Below, in pieces: positions 45,510 to 56,911 of a stretch of DNA of 64,000 nt. Position 1 is the stretch's first letter. Each line of letters begins with the position of its first letter. The notes under the pieces were generated by a model. That model saw only the letters and a program-made list of their open reading frames with translations. It had not been told where the DNA came from and made no database searches. The position numbers were made by a program, and so were the translations under genes. The DNA is from Emydura subglobosa (Eukaryota > Chordata > Testudines > Chelidae), in contig ML679956.1 of NCBI GenBank assembly GCA_007922225.1, forward strand, positions 18,697,049 to 18,761,048, read 5' to 3'.

Positions 45510-47070
45510 AATGGACAAGTCTCTCACAATTTTTCTTAAAGGGCAAGATAATCTAATTTGCTGCATACCTCTTGGGACAGGGAAGTGCTGCTGAGTGACC
45601 TCTAATCAGTGGTATTTAAATATGTATAGAACCTCCCAAGACTCACCACCTCATTTTACTAGCTCAGGGGGTCTATATCCAGCGCGGCCTTGGGATGTGC
45701 ATGGGCCTTTCTGTTATCAATTATGTTGTAAAGTCATATGTTGAGTTGTGTGTAGATATCAGAGTCACTTTTGATTGAACGTACACAAGAAATATTGGCG
45801 GTACATTGATGGAAGCCATTTTGTTACCTGGCAAGTCTATCTACTAGTGTGCACTGAAAGTATATTATTTCCTGCTGGCAATGTAATTATAGACTTTAGA
45901 ACAGGTTCCGTGCCTTGACTTCATCACAATAAACTATGATAGGCTTTTAAAAAGAGATGATTCTGGGAGACTAAATTATGAAAGAGAAACTGGCCTAATG
46001 CTTTTGACTGAATTTTTTATGCTTTCTGGCAAATGCTCTATTGAGGGTACTGGAGACTGAGTCTTCTCTCTGTAGAATAGACAAGCGGCAGCAGTGCTGG
46101 CATCTCCATGTTGCTTAGCAGCTCTTTTCTGGAAAGAGACCAGGTGAAAAGTCAGTCAGTCATTTCTCTTCATGTCCATTCACTCTTTGGCATCTCTGCA
46201 GTGACATTTGCCAGTAAGACTTTCTTTTGTGATGCGAACATTTGTCCTCAGGGAACTGAACTCAAACCATAAAATCATTTTACATACATCACCAAACAGC
46301 CATTGGATGGTAAAGACTAACAGCCACTACTTAGATCTCAAACAGTGGCCTAGAGGTGAAAGGCCTCTGTGCCCCATTCCTAATCTGCTGAGCCATTCAA
46401 TGCCTCTCAGGTTTGTTGTTTAATTCAGTAAATTTATATGAGAGAGGAGGAGTTCTGTGGGATGTGTTGTGTGCGTCTGTATTTAACAAAACTGGTTACA
46501 GTTGATAGATTAATCACCTTTTGTTATGATGAAAAAGAGTAAGAACAATTACTGGTTCCTGGCTTGTCAAGCAAACAGACTGATGTGCTGCTAAACTGGA
46601 AATCCAGGTTTGGGAATGAATTTCAAATATGACTTTCTCTGGCCAGGGGAGACTAGGATTACTAAAGATATGATAAGGGGAAAGGAGGAGTATGCAGCTA
46701 TTTTTAGTGTTTCTTTTGTGTTTGGACAAATCTGAATCTTCTTTTCCTGACATCGAATCACACACACAGTATGTGGCTGCAAATCTGGAGGCTGGGAATA
46801 AGTTTCAGAATATCTGTATTGAAAGGACAGGAGAAATCTTTTGCAACCTTAACTGCCATGTATCTGCAACTAGTGCTTGGGATGGGGCTTATCTGAAAGT
46901 AGCAGGATAGGGAAATCCCTCATGTCTGGAAAGGTTGAATTGTAAGGAAAGAACCTGGCTAGCCCTCCTGCAGAAACACTAGACAAAGCTAAAGACACAA
47001 GTTCATCTGCTAGAGACTGCTTCCTGGGTGGTAACACTAACAGTGGAAGTCTAAAAATTTTTGTGCAGTG
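45510..47070. other. Unassigned sequence
   Basis: No gene or repeat family recognised. Confidence 0.45.
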
Positions 47071-47114
47071 TGGTTGTATTTCTGTTGGTCCCAGGATATG
47101 AGAAAAAGAAGGTT

Positions 47115-47265
47115 GTTGTTCCTTACCCTTGGATATGTATATATATACCTCCTATGTGATTTCTATTCCTTACATCTGATGAAGTGGGTTACAGCCCATG
47201 AAAGTTTATGCCTGCAGAAATTAAATTTGTTAGTCTTTACAGTGCTATAGGACTCTCGTTGTTTT
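47115..47265 (+). repeat. Short repeat with a hammerhead-like core, copy 1
   Basis: 'cccttggatatgtatatatatacctcctatgtgatttctattcc...tttatgcctgcagaaattaaatttgttagtctttacagtgctata' is nearly the same as 58995-59152. The centre holds CTGATGA (47176-47182), a GTGGG/CCCAT stem with a six-base loop (47184-47199, last pair G-U) and GAAA (47200-47203). Possible flanking duplication: GTTGTTCCTTACC on the left and GTTGTTTTTACC on the right, although GTTGTT may belong to the element. Confidence 0.6.
47176..47203 (+). ncRNA. Hammerhead-ribozyme-like core (degenerate)
   Basis: The conserved order CTGANGA - stem II - GAAA is present. Stem II is GTGGG with CCCAT, a wobble at its base. Stem III would be very short (GTTTATGC) and stem I is not convincing, so self-cleavage by this copy is doubtful. 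Such motifs are known from Penelope-like and other retroelements. Confidence 0.3.
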
Positions 47266-47469
47266 TACCTTTTATTAGAGCAATTTCTGTTGGTTAAAGA
47301 GACAAGCTTTTAAGCTTCACAGAGCTCCTCTTCAGGTCTGGGAAAGGTAATCAGAGTGCCACAGCTAACTACAATCTGTTCTATCTTGTATTTAGCTGTG
47401 ACTCAGCTGATCACGTTTTCCAGACCAGAAGATATTACCTCATCCACCATGTCTCTCTCATGTAAAAGC

Positions 47470-47940
47470 TGTATCATCTGTGGAGTGCAGAAAGGGAAAA
47501 TTATACACTAAAGTTCATAACGTATGAATTCCATACATTACTGGCCTGTTGTGGTGAAAGGATCTGCCCCATAAATTTCCTGCCTGGATGCTATTTGTTC
47601 CCTTTTACAACCTTTTTCTATCAGTAACTGATTTTGAATGAGAACCAGATTTTCTCTAACATCCTCTACACTTAACCAGCCTCCAACGAGGAAAGTTCTG
47701 TAGCTAGTTTAGGCACCACCCATTCTGTTTCCTCCCCTCAAACAGATTACAATACTAGATCTAGAGAAAACTGTGAAGAATGTGAGGCTCTTCTGTATTG
47801 TTTTTAAGAAAAAATGTGTGTAACTCAGTTTTCCCTCTCATTTTGTATTGTTACCCACTGGTCATGAAGGGACTGGAAACAAATGACTAAGGTGTGAGCA
47901 CATGGGTATCTGAACTCTTTCCTTTCTAGACTAAGGACCC
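47470..47940. other. Unassigned sequence
   Basis: No gene or repeat recognised. Confidence 0.4.
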
Positions 47941-47944
47941 TTCG

Positions 47945-48178
47945 ATACGGTATTCCAGTTGACTAAGGACAGGTCCACCCCCCTGAGCAACATGGTTAAG
48001 CAATCTGACCCCCCCAGTGTTTCTTCCATTGGTCTAGCTACCACCTCTCAGGGAAGTGGATTAACTTCAGTGATGGGAGAACCCCTCCCATTGCTGTAGT
48101 GAGTGTCTACACTGAAATGCTACAGCAGTGTAGCTGCAGTGGTGCCATTATTGCAGTTTAAGTGTAGCCATAGCCTAA
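47945..48178 (-). mobile_element. Harbinger-like MITE copy, minus strand
   Basis: The minus strand starts GGCTATGGCTACACTT after TTA (48178) and continues 'gctacactgctgtagcatttcagtgtagac', 'gaggtggtagctag', 'ttgctcagggg', the same order as 31306-31520. The right end is near 47950 ('ggacctgtcctt'). Confidence 0.5.
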
Positions 48179-48179
48179 T

Positions 48180-48570
48180 AAAAACTGCCTTGGTTTGAAA
48201 AGGCCACACTGTGTCGCTGCAAATATCTGCTGGCTGCATAGCTTCCCAAGGGGGTAAAAACTGTAACCGGAGTTCCAGTTCTTTTGAACTGGCTGGAAGA
48301 ACCATGGTGAGAAACAGGGGTGCCAAAGTCAATGGAATAGTGGGCCCACAGTGATGGGATAGTGGCTCCGTGGTCAAAAACATTCAACCTTTGGTACAAC
48401 AAAATAGATAAACAGCACACACTGAACAGCAGCTTGCCACGTTCCTTGAGAAAGTTATTTTATTTACTGCAAATATAATTGTATTTACTGCAAATAATTT
48501 TTAATTCCAGAATGATTTAATCAAGAGACACTATTAAAATCATTGTCATCTATAAAACAGCCACTTCATT
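48180..48570. other. Unassigned sequence
   Basis: No gene or repeat recognised. Confidence 0.4.
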
Positions 48571-48574
48571 TATT

Positions 48575-48785
48575 ATTTGTCATATAGCAGGGGTTAGACC
48601 CCCAACCAGACAGGGGCCCATTGTGCTACGCAGACAAGGGTAAGAGGAAGAAAGTAGTCTCTCAATTTTACAGATAGGGAACTGTGGCACAGAAAGATTA
48701 AATTACTTACTTGCCCCAAATCACACAGGTCTGTGGCAGTGCCAGGTCTCTTAAGTCTCAGTGTAGTGCCTTAAACAAATTACCA
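48575..48785 (+). repeat. MIR-like SINE relic
   Basis: 'catttattatttgtcatatagcagg', 'ggggcccattgtgctacgcagacaagg', 'caattttacagatagggaactgtggcacagaaagattaaattacttacttgccccaaatcacacagg', 'gcagtgccaggtctc' is the MIR core and tail order. Confidence 0.7.
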
Positions 48786-48789
48786 TCTT

Positions 48790-50805
48790 TCCTGTCATTC
48801 ATTTAATAATGATTTTTTACACGAGTGACTATTTCATTCCAAATACTGGTCTCATTGAGGAAAATGGCAAAACTCCCAATGGGATTGGGATTTGGTCCCT
48901 AAAACTACTGGTTGAAAAAGCTTTTACTTTTCTTTCTTTTTTTTAAATTGGCTTGCAGACAATAATTTTAAGATTAATAACTAATTATTTACAGGAGGGA
49001 CGATGACAAATGGTTTATTCCCGAAACTTGATGATTTGTTTTTAATATATAGTTGTCAGTGAGTCATCTAACCACAACTAAATTTAGGCAAATGGTTTAT
49101 TGGTAAGATTCCTAGCTCCAGTGGCATGTTGGAAGGGGCCTGATGCTGACTTTAATGGAAGTAGGAGCAGACCTGATCTGTGTTTACTTGTTTCCTGTTT
49201 AATTTGTTGTTTGTAGAGTGTAAAATACCTCAAAGGTCCACAAGATGTCAGTAAAAAGAGAATAAAGTTTTCTTTGAGGCCTCTTTATTTGTTTGGTGCA
49301 TGGCAAAAGTGAAACAGAATATCTGTTTTCAGCTAAAGATTAAAGGCCATACTGTTATTTCTAAGGAGAGTCCAGATATGCTTTCAGGCAGCATGTGTGT
49401 GGGGACACAAACACATCAGAACATGCAAGCTGGCTGATTATTTTAACCCTTTGTCCCATAAAACCTTCACCTAGGAGGTTTTATTTTTTTACTTGCTCTT
49501 ATAATTACCATAAAAGTTGAGGTCCTTTAAATACTTTGGGAACTTGGTGTAGCAATTCCAAATTTTGGAATGACAATTAATGTATTTTTAAGATTGAGCA
49601 AACACATCCAATTAAATGGCTCAAAAATGATGAAAACAAATGAAGAATAAGTTACAATGATGATAATATACAAATACATTACATTATGCAGGCTCAACTC
49701 GCATGGGAAAATCCTGACATTGGACAAGTAGGTTTCTAATAATGTCTACAGAGAATAAATAACAGTGAATTATAGTACTATAATTTCATTAGGAGTATGT
49801 GTCTGTGTCATAAATCATGAGAGTGAAGCTCAAGGAGACTCAAGAGATTACATGCAGCTGTTTCTTATTTTGCATCATGTGTGGCTCTAAATTCAGATAT
49901 ATACCCTGCCCAGGTTCCCAAAGAGAGCTTCTGTCTTTCACCTGCTTATGTACACACTTCTGCAAACGTCTTTGCTAATCCTTTTGTGGCTCCTGTCTTC
50001 TTCTCCTCCCATTACTGACTGTTTCTTGCTAACTTTCTACCCCTGGTGTGTCACTCCCTTAACACATTAGTAGCACTTTATTGCTGGAGCAGACTTCCCT
50101 GGTCACTTTAGTGGATTTGACTGTTTCAGTGTCATAATTCACAGCTGGTATGACATCCTGTTCATGGTTGATAACAGTGATGCACTAGAGGGAGCTAGAG
50201 GATAACATGATGACAAGCAAATTATAATAAGGGGTTCCGGCTGCATAATTAATCAAGGGGAAGTAATGTGGATAAGCGAGCCTGATAAATGAAAAAACAT
50301 TTTTCTTGTTTTACCTCAAAGTCAGTGTGATGTGCCTTTTATCTGGGAATCCTGACGTAGGTCCTCATAATATGGTTGGCTGATTTTCAGTATTCACTGG
50401 CATGACATCACATTAATTTATAGCATTGTCTTACACTCCTGGTTGCCCTTCACGAGGGGATGACAGGTGGAACAGACATGCAGTGGGGCGTTTGTACCCC
50501 CTACACCCTGCAGAGGGAGTTCCATGCCAGACCCATGTAGGCCAAAACAGAAGGGCTACTAGAGACCCAAGGCCTAAATCCTCCACATAGATGGTGCAGA
50601 GGGTGTGCAGCTGGTGTTCCAGCTTCTAGGTGTAAATAAAGACAGTGAGACGTTACGCCACAATTTGTGTGGTAGTGCATTCTGTTCCTCCAAGTCCCCG
50701 TGGAGTTCCATGCACAAAGCCTGATAGATTACTCTGCCTATCTGTGGGCTAAGAGCCCACATTTACTCCGCCCCAAGCATTTACTTTCACATACTGCAGC
50801 TTGTG
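48790..50805. other. Unassigned AT-rich sequence
   Basis: No gene recognised. Near 48860-48905 a short phrase ('ggcaaaactcccaatgggattgggatttgg') resembles a dispersed repeat seen at 58665 and 61000. Confidence 0.4.
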
Positions 50806-50814
50806 TGTTTAAAG

Positions 50815-51108
50815 CAGCACTTCTCAAAGTTGGTTGTGACCCCCTTTTAATGGGGTTGCTAAGGCTGGCATTAGACTTGCTGGGGCCCAGGGCTTCAGCC
50901 CTGGGTGGCAAGGCTCAGGTTACAGCCCCCCCACCCAAGGCTGAAGTTGTCAGGCTTTGCCCCCCTCTCGATTTCCCCTCCCCCCCCCCACTGCCTGGGG
51001 CATTGGGGTTCAGGCTCAGGCTCTGGCTTCGGTCCCCCTTCCCGGGGTCGTGTAGTAATTTTTGTTTTCCAAAGGGGGTCATGGTGCAGTGAAGTCTGAG
51101 AACCACTG
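50815..51108. mobile_element. Non-autonomous hAT-type DNA transposon, about 294 bp
   Basis: The termini are CAGCACTTCTCAAAGTT on the left and TCTGAGAACCACTG on the right, inverted hAT type. The flanks TGTTTAAAG (50806-50814) and TGTTAAAG (51109-51116) differ by one T and look like the target duplication. The interior is C-rich ('gcccagggcttcagccctggg'), a theme known from this element group. Overlapping frames across it are not genes. Confidence 0.75.
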
Positions 51109-51119
51109 TGTTAAAGAAT

Positions 51120-54100
51120 ATATGGAAAAGGCCTATTTGTTTTAACAGTGTATCCTCTAGTTTAATTTTAAAAGGGATTTTCAGTTAAAAGAATAATAAC
51201 GCTAATAACATATAGCATTTTCTTGCTGACGATATCTAAAGCTTGTATTTCTTTTACAATTAAGTTATTTGATTTAATTACTGAAGGAAATACTATGTTT
51301 TGTAGTACTTGTCTATAAGAAAGACACTACACAACAACTATGTAATAGATGTATTGATTATTGTGAAATAATGCCAACAACTTTACTATAAAGTTTATGG
51401 GCCAGAACCTTAGCTGGAGACCAGGTCAATTATCTCTCAAGGAGGGGAGGAAGTGTCCCGAACTCAAATAAATCTAAAGCAAATAAGAATACACATACAA
51501 AAAGCTTTCAGTCAATAGCAGTAATTTCCACTGCCTCTGGAAGGCATCTTTGCATTTTTAAACCTTTACATTCATTCATTTTCCTTTGTGAAACACACAT
51601 TCTCAATAGATATAATGAAATATGTAGATAGAAATGGATGTGTTGGGAGAAGCAGCAAGGGAGATAAATGATATTGTTATAATGAGAAGCACCAGCTGGT
51701 GCTGTTACATGTAGATCTACAGTTCTTTTGCGTAGTGCATGAGCACTGTTCGGTCTTGGAAGAAACGCTGCATTGTTTTTAGTTTTGTGATGTAATTTCT
51801 CACTGAAGGAGCTGTTGCAAGCAGCAGAAGAATTTATTCTCTGTCATCATGTCACTAACTAGAGTCGAGGCTGGGGGCAAAGTTGCTCATTAGGAACTTG
51901 ACATTGGGCTGAGATTCCTGTGTGCTGTTTGTGGCATCTGTGTTCCAGAACTGATGTATATAGTTTAAAATAAACAGGTTGCAATAAGATGACATAACTC
52001 TATGTCACTGGTTTCTCTTTCAGTATGGTACTGATCTGCAGACATTTGCTACTGCTTAGTAGAGGGGTATCAATATGTATTACAGGTGTATGTGTGTGCA
52101 CGTATGGCAAGAGAGAGAGATGCTTGTATGTATAAAGTCTTTGTGACCATAACTTTATAGGCAATGTGGAGAATGCCATTGTTCAAAGATTTAATAATAA
52201 GGAACAAGGAATGTGTTGCTGTTCTAGTGAAAATAATGGCACCTTTGGTTACCAGAAATTCATAAGCATTAAAAGGCTTGTGTGTTACAAATTTTCTGCA
52301 GTCAGATGACTGAAAAAGAAACAATGTAATAAGAAGCTGAGGTCTCCTAATTAACTCCTCGCTTACTGCTGTACTTCAGACTAATATACGTGTTTCACTA
52401 GAAATAATAACATAAAGAATTTTAAAGACCTGTAAACATGCCTAATGGGCCAAATTCTCTGGCATACAATATATATTCCAAAAGTACATATTAATGAGGA
52501 TCCAGAGGAAATTTCTGCAAGAAATCTAGGGGAAAGCATTCCCCAGCTGGTAGTTCTGTGGTGTGAGTGGGAACATTTTTCTCCCACAGTCTCATGCTCT
52601 CTGAATATGCATCCAAAAACCTGGTCTTCCACAACTCTTCCAGTCTGCCAGAATTCAGGCAGTAGCTCACATTTGCTGCCATCCTCAGTGGTGCAAGACA
52701 CCTCAGATTTGGTGCATGTGAAATGCCAGCAGATCTGGACTGTGGCATCCAGTATCAAAAATGTCTTATCCTGTTTTAATGCTAATGTTAGCCCAACTAT
52801 TTTACATTTATGGATGTATCACATATATTTTTTTCTCCTCTTGGCAGGTGATATTGGTGAAAAAGAAGAATGAGAATGATTACTTATCCATAACTCCCAG
52901 CAGTATGTCAGGTACCCATATTTTATACGAGGTCTCTACACAGTGTCATGTATTATTTTATTTAACATTTTATGGGCATTGAGTGCTTTTGAAAGGTTCT
53001 GAATTGAATTGGTCCTGGAGACCGAAGTCCTCCTTGTACCCCCAGAACAGGTAGAAGATGGGTAGCAAGCTTCCCCCACATCACCCTACACATGTGCCTG
53101 ACCTCCCCTGTTGGAGGGGCCAGCTCCAGGCAGTGAGTGAGTAGTTCATTGACTGTGCACATTCTTTCCTTGACTCCTCTGCTGAAACTGCCAACATGGT
53201 GGAAATTGCCACCAACTGCGTTGGGGGGGGAGGGGTGCTTTCTGTGATGAGGACATGTCCTCTAAGGACTGGATTGAAATAACACTCAGACCGTTAAGCA
53301 ATCATCCTGTGAAAATGGCGATCATTACGACTGACCTGGGGTGAACTGAGGCTAAGGATCCAGATGCGAAAGGCTCTATACTTCATTTCAAGTCCCCCTT
53401 GACCATCCTGTCCCCTTTTAGATATAAAATATGTGAATGCTCACTTAGCGTTAGAATTACTCGTGTTAAAAAAAATTGTAATCCAAGAGTGGGATGTCTA
53501 CAAAGATGCAGTACCCAGGAATAATATTGAATCCCAGAGAATCTCTCACTTTCACAGTATATTTTAGGGTTTGTTTGTTTGTTTTAATTTGCATTTTCAA
53601 AAAGAAACCATTGGCCCTGCCTTGTTTGTCAGCAGCTTTTTATCATTTCAAAACTCGCATGTTTTATTTTAAAAGCTCATGTGTGAGATGTAGGGTGCTA
53701 ATTTTGAGCTAGTTGGGGGAAGTCACAATGGGTCAAACTGACTTCCAGTCACTGTGCTCAGTGGGCATTCCATCCCAACTCCCTTGAGAGTGCTCTGTGC
53801 CCCAAGGAGGGGTAGGTCTTGGCTTTGCCCCTCCCCCCATGCACTTTGCCACAGAGGGTAGAAAGCTGCACCCATAAAGGTCATAAAGTACCCAGTGCTC
53901 AGGCCCTGTGCACTGATATCACCTGGAGACATTGTGACTCCCCAAAGAAAAATGGCTCACTGTGTTTCTCCAGGGGGAGGGAGATTATGAAATGCCCTGA
54001 ATGCAGGGAAGAGGTTAAATAACATGGCTCTTTAGCATTTATAAATAGTAGTAAGCAGCGTGAGCAGATATGTGTAAAGTAAAAATGGCTGGGTGAAAGT

Positions 54101-54278
54101 AGTTGATTTTAAAATAAAAGTGTCTGTGCAGCTGCAGCTTTCAAGTGTTTTTCATCCCAATCCATTTTAATTTTTCATTTCTTATTAAGAGAGCTTGTAA
54201 TTCCCTGCATGGTTGAGAATGCAGAAAAGAGCACGCCTGGAATATAAAGCTTTTCAAATCTTTGGCTACAGCATTGCT
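51120..54278. other. Mostly unassigned sequence
   Basis: No host gene recognised except the weak exon candidate at 52848-52911. A (GTTT)n run lies at about 53571-53584 and a G run at 53223-53230. The region 53010-53400 looks like an old dispersed repeat but cannot be named. Confidence 0.4.
52848..52911 (+). other. Candidate 64-nt internal exon
   Basis: A pyrimidine tract ('ttttttctcctcttgg') ends in CAG at 52847, and GT follows at 52912 (CAG|GTACCC). The 64 nt between are open in one frame, encoding 21 residues with a KKKNEND charged patch. I do not recognise the peptide. Decoy exons of this size are common, so this is only a candidate. Confidence 0.2.
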
Positions 54279-54511
54279 TGAGGCCTGGTCTACACTGGCA
54301 ATGGAGGTCAATGTAACAACACTTACATCAACCTCCCCTAAAGTATGCGTCTCCACTGGCACGTAAGTTCCGTCGATTTAAAGCGCAGTAAAAGTCGACC
54401 TAATAAAACCACCTCTGCAAGTGGTGTAGCGCTCAAATCGAATTTCATGGGTCGAATTTGCATCAGTATAGGTAGAGCACAATGTAAATTGGCACCATTG
54501 GCCTCCGGGAG

Positions 54512-54525
54512 ATATCCCATAATGC
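54512..54525 (+). promoter_or_regulatory. Subterminal motif of the Harbinger, left
   Basis: ATATCCCATAATGC is matched in inverse sense by GCACTATGGGATAGC near the right end (58207-58221), with a further GCATCATGGGA at 58160-58170. Paired subterminal motifs are candidate binding sites for the Myb-like protein. This is inference. Confidence 0.35.
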
Positions 54526-54682
54526 CCCATTGTGACCGCTCTGGACATTCACGCTCTGTTGTAATGTGGCCACGTAAACAGGAAATAGCTCCTCCCCTCA
54601 AGCCCCAGGAAATTTTGAATTTCCATTTCTAGTTTAGACAGTGTGGAGAGAGCTTTGTCGCTAAACTGCTCATGGTGACTCC

Positions 54683-55208
54683 ATGGTCCAAACACGATCC
54701 ATCTTGAAGTTGACCAGAGGTCTTGGATCTCTGGAGGTCTTGGGTCTGTGGAGTGAAGAGTCTGTTCTGGCTCAGCTCCAAGCCAGCAAAAGAAATTTAG
54801 ATATCTTCTCAAAGATATCTCGTGGCATGTTGGAGAAAGGTCACAACAGGGACGCGCAGCAGTGCCACATTAAGATCAAAGAGCTGAGGCAGGCTTATCA
54901 GAAAACTAAGGAAGCTAAAAGCCATTCTGGCTCCTCGCCCAAAACATGCTGCTTTTACGAGGAGCTGCATGCAATTCTCGGTGGTGACCCCACCACTGTG
55001 CCACCACGCAGCATCGATACCACTGAAAAATCCCAGTCCAGGATGAATGAGGAGGACTCTGTGGAGGAGGAGGAGGATGAGAAGAGCAGGGTGCAGGAGA
55101 GTGGGGTATCCATTCTCCTTGAGAGCCAGGACCTGTTCATTGCCCCACAGCAGCCCAGCCACACACAGGACAGCAGGATCGATTGAGATGCAGGGGAAGG
55201 CACATCTG
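54683..55208 (+). pseudogene. Harbinger Myb-like (trihelix) DNA-binding protein, exon 1
   Basis: The open frame runs 54683-55186 (167 residues). Residues of about 15-95 form a Myb/SANT trihelix fold like those in vertebrate Harbinger ORF1 proteins: 'LEVLGLWSEESVLAQL', 'ISRGMLEKGHNRDAQQC', 'KIKELRQAYQKTKEA', and a C-terminal helix 'CCFYEELHAILGG'. An acidic segment (NEEDSVEEEEDEKS) follows. The TGA at 55184 is probably a mutation, because similarity continues ('DAGEGTS') to a good splice donor at 55208|GTGAGT. In active elements this protein helps bring the transposase into the nucleus and onto the ends. The true start may lie slightly upstream in another frame. Confidence 0.75.
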
Positions 55209-56133
55209 GTGAGTGTGTGTGGAAAATCTTTTTTTTTGGTGGTTATGTCCCAGTCCAGCTTCTTAAAAGGAGTTTGTATTTTGGAGGGGAGGGTCTTATT
55301 GGGTGGTGGCAAACTTCAGTGAAGGGTTACTCCTGGAACAGACTATTTATGTGTAGAGGTGTGCTCCGAGAATCCTCTGTGGATATCTCAAGGAAACTTT
55401 CATATAGGTAATCTGTTAACCTTTGCAGGTTTTTGAGGAGGGCAGCTTTATTTCTTCCACCACGGTAGGATACTTTTCTGCTATATACCACTCTGCTATT
55501 AAATAAGCAGGCATCATCACGGAGCACAACGCAGCAGCACAAGGGCCAGGCCTTTACCCCAATGCTTGAGCAAATCTTCCCTTTCCGTCTGTGTTACCCT
55601 CAGGAAACTGATATCACACATGGTCACCTAAAGAAGATGGCGCAAATTTTAAGTACCTGACCAATACAGTCACTCCATTTTATTCCTCTGCCATGGATGG
55701 GGTTCCTGGGCACGTCCCCAAGACTATTCCAAGTCCTAGTGCTGTTGTAATGGGCATTATGGGTCAGGACACTGGTTGCCCTATGTTTTCTGCTGCTACA
55801 ATTCACCTGCAGTGTCCTCTAATATGTTCTGCCCACCTCCTCCCAAACTGGTCATTGGCATGTTACAGGGGAGCTCGCCAGTCCCTCTCCTTGCTCAAGT
55901 GAAGATTGTGGATTGTGGATTTTAGTGCTAATGAAGCCTCTCCATAACAGATACAAGGCCCCTTGCTTACCATGTCTGTAACGCCAGTCTGTTCCTTCCG
56001 AGATGTACAGAATGGAATGAGGGTCTGGCTTAGTCTTGTGAACATTAAAAGGAGTACTTTTTACATTGTAACGTTTCCTTTACTACTTTAGGTCAGCTAA
56101 CAATAGCAACTTTATGCTTTGCTTATCTTACAG

Positions 56134-56582
56134 TAGACACGTCGGCCTTCGGCCCCCGGTTGCCAAACTCCAGCTGAAAGACTTTCCCATATTAGGAAGC
56201 AGGGACAAATACACAGGATGACATGGTCAGCGAACTAATGAACACCTCTGCGGCTGCTGACACGGAGCTTAGAGCCTGGAGGATGTCCTTGTCTGAAAAA
56301 CTAGACATGGACATGGAACACATAAGATCTGCACAGAAGCAGGAGTGTGATACACAACAGGAGTTGTTGCATATTATGAGGGATCAGTTCGACATGCTGA
56401 GGCATCTGGTAGAGCTCCAGGAAGAGCAGCGGCAGGACAGACTCCCTCTGCAGCCCCTCCAAAACATTCCACTGCCTACCACTTTGTTATCAGCCCCCAC
56501 TCTCAAGCAGCCTAGGAGGATACTGAGCAGGCTGCAGTACATGCTGCACTCCACACCAGTGGAGGTTAGGAGAAGGATGTGA
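56134..56582 (+). pseudogene. Harbinger Myb-like protein, exon 2 (C-terminal coiled coil)
   Basis: An acceptor (CTTATCTTACAG, to 56133) precedes the segment. After an early stop, the clean open part 56223-56582 encodes 119 residues: 'MVSELMNTSAAADTELRAW', a long Glu/Gln-rich coiled coil ('EHIRSAQKQECDTQQELLHI'), 'MLRHLVELQEEQRQ' and a proline-rich tail. This matches the usual C-terminal part of Harbinger ORF1 proteins. The stops at about 56175-56195 break the spliced frame. Confidence 0.65.
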
Positions 56583-56911
56583 TGGCCCCTTTAAGAACTG
56601 CTCACAGCCACAGTTGCTTGCACAGTGACACTTTACAATGTTAAGTCAACCTCCTTTCCTCCCATAAAAACGGGTCACAAATAAAACTTCGTAGCATTAA
56701 AAAAGATTTGTCTTTATTCATTCATAGCTTTGGTGCGGAGAGAAGGGGAGGGGGCCGCTGGAGTGAGGGTGGGGGTGAGGGTGAGGAATGGGAAATAAAG
56801 GCACTGCACAGACATACATTCCTGCAGTTCATTGCAAAAGCGATTTTTCAATGCTTCCCGAAGCCAAAGCGCTCTGCGGTTGGCTCTGAGCGTAGCACTG
56901 GAATCTGGCCA

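Larger units (their letters stand above)
47075..47400 (-). repeat. Tentative Penelope-type repeat, minus strand, interrupted
   Basis: On the minus strand, 47400-47267 reads 'cctgaagaggagctctgtgaagctt', 'aaaagcttgtctctttaacc', 'aacagaaattgctctaataaaagg', corresponding to 11450-11530. After an interruption it resumes at 47113-47075 with 'aatatcctgggaccaaca'-like sequence, corresponding to 11550-11575. The interruption is the plus-strand repeat at about 47115-47265. A further plus-strand fragment of the same family ('agaagatattacctcatccaccatgtctctct') lies at 47428-47460. The Penelope assignment is inference. Confidence 0.5.

Noticed and set aside
52445..52873. 142-residue plus-strand frame overlapping a 125-residue minus-strand frame
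   Set aside because: No domain, no codon-like regularity and equal openness on both strands. It runs through the pyrimidine tract before the exon candidate.
54809..55312. 167-residue minus-strand frame
   Set aside because: It is the antisense shadow of Harbinger ORF1 exon 1, which has clear family motifs on the plus strand.
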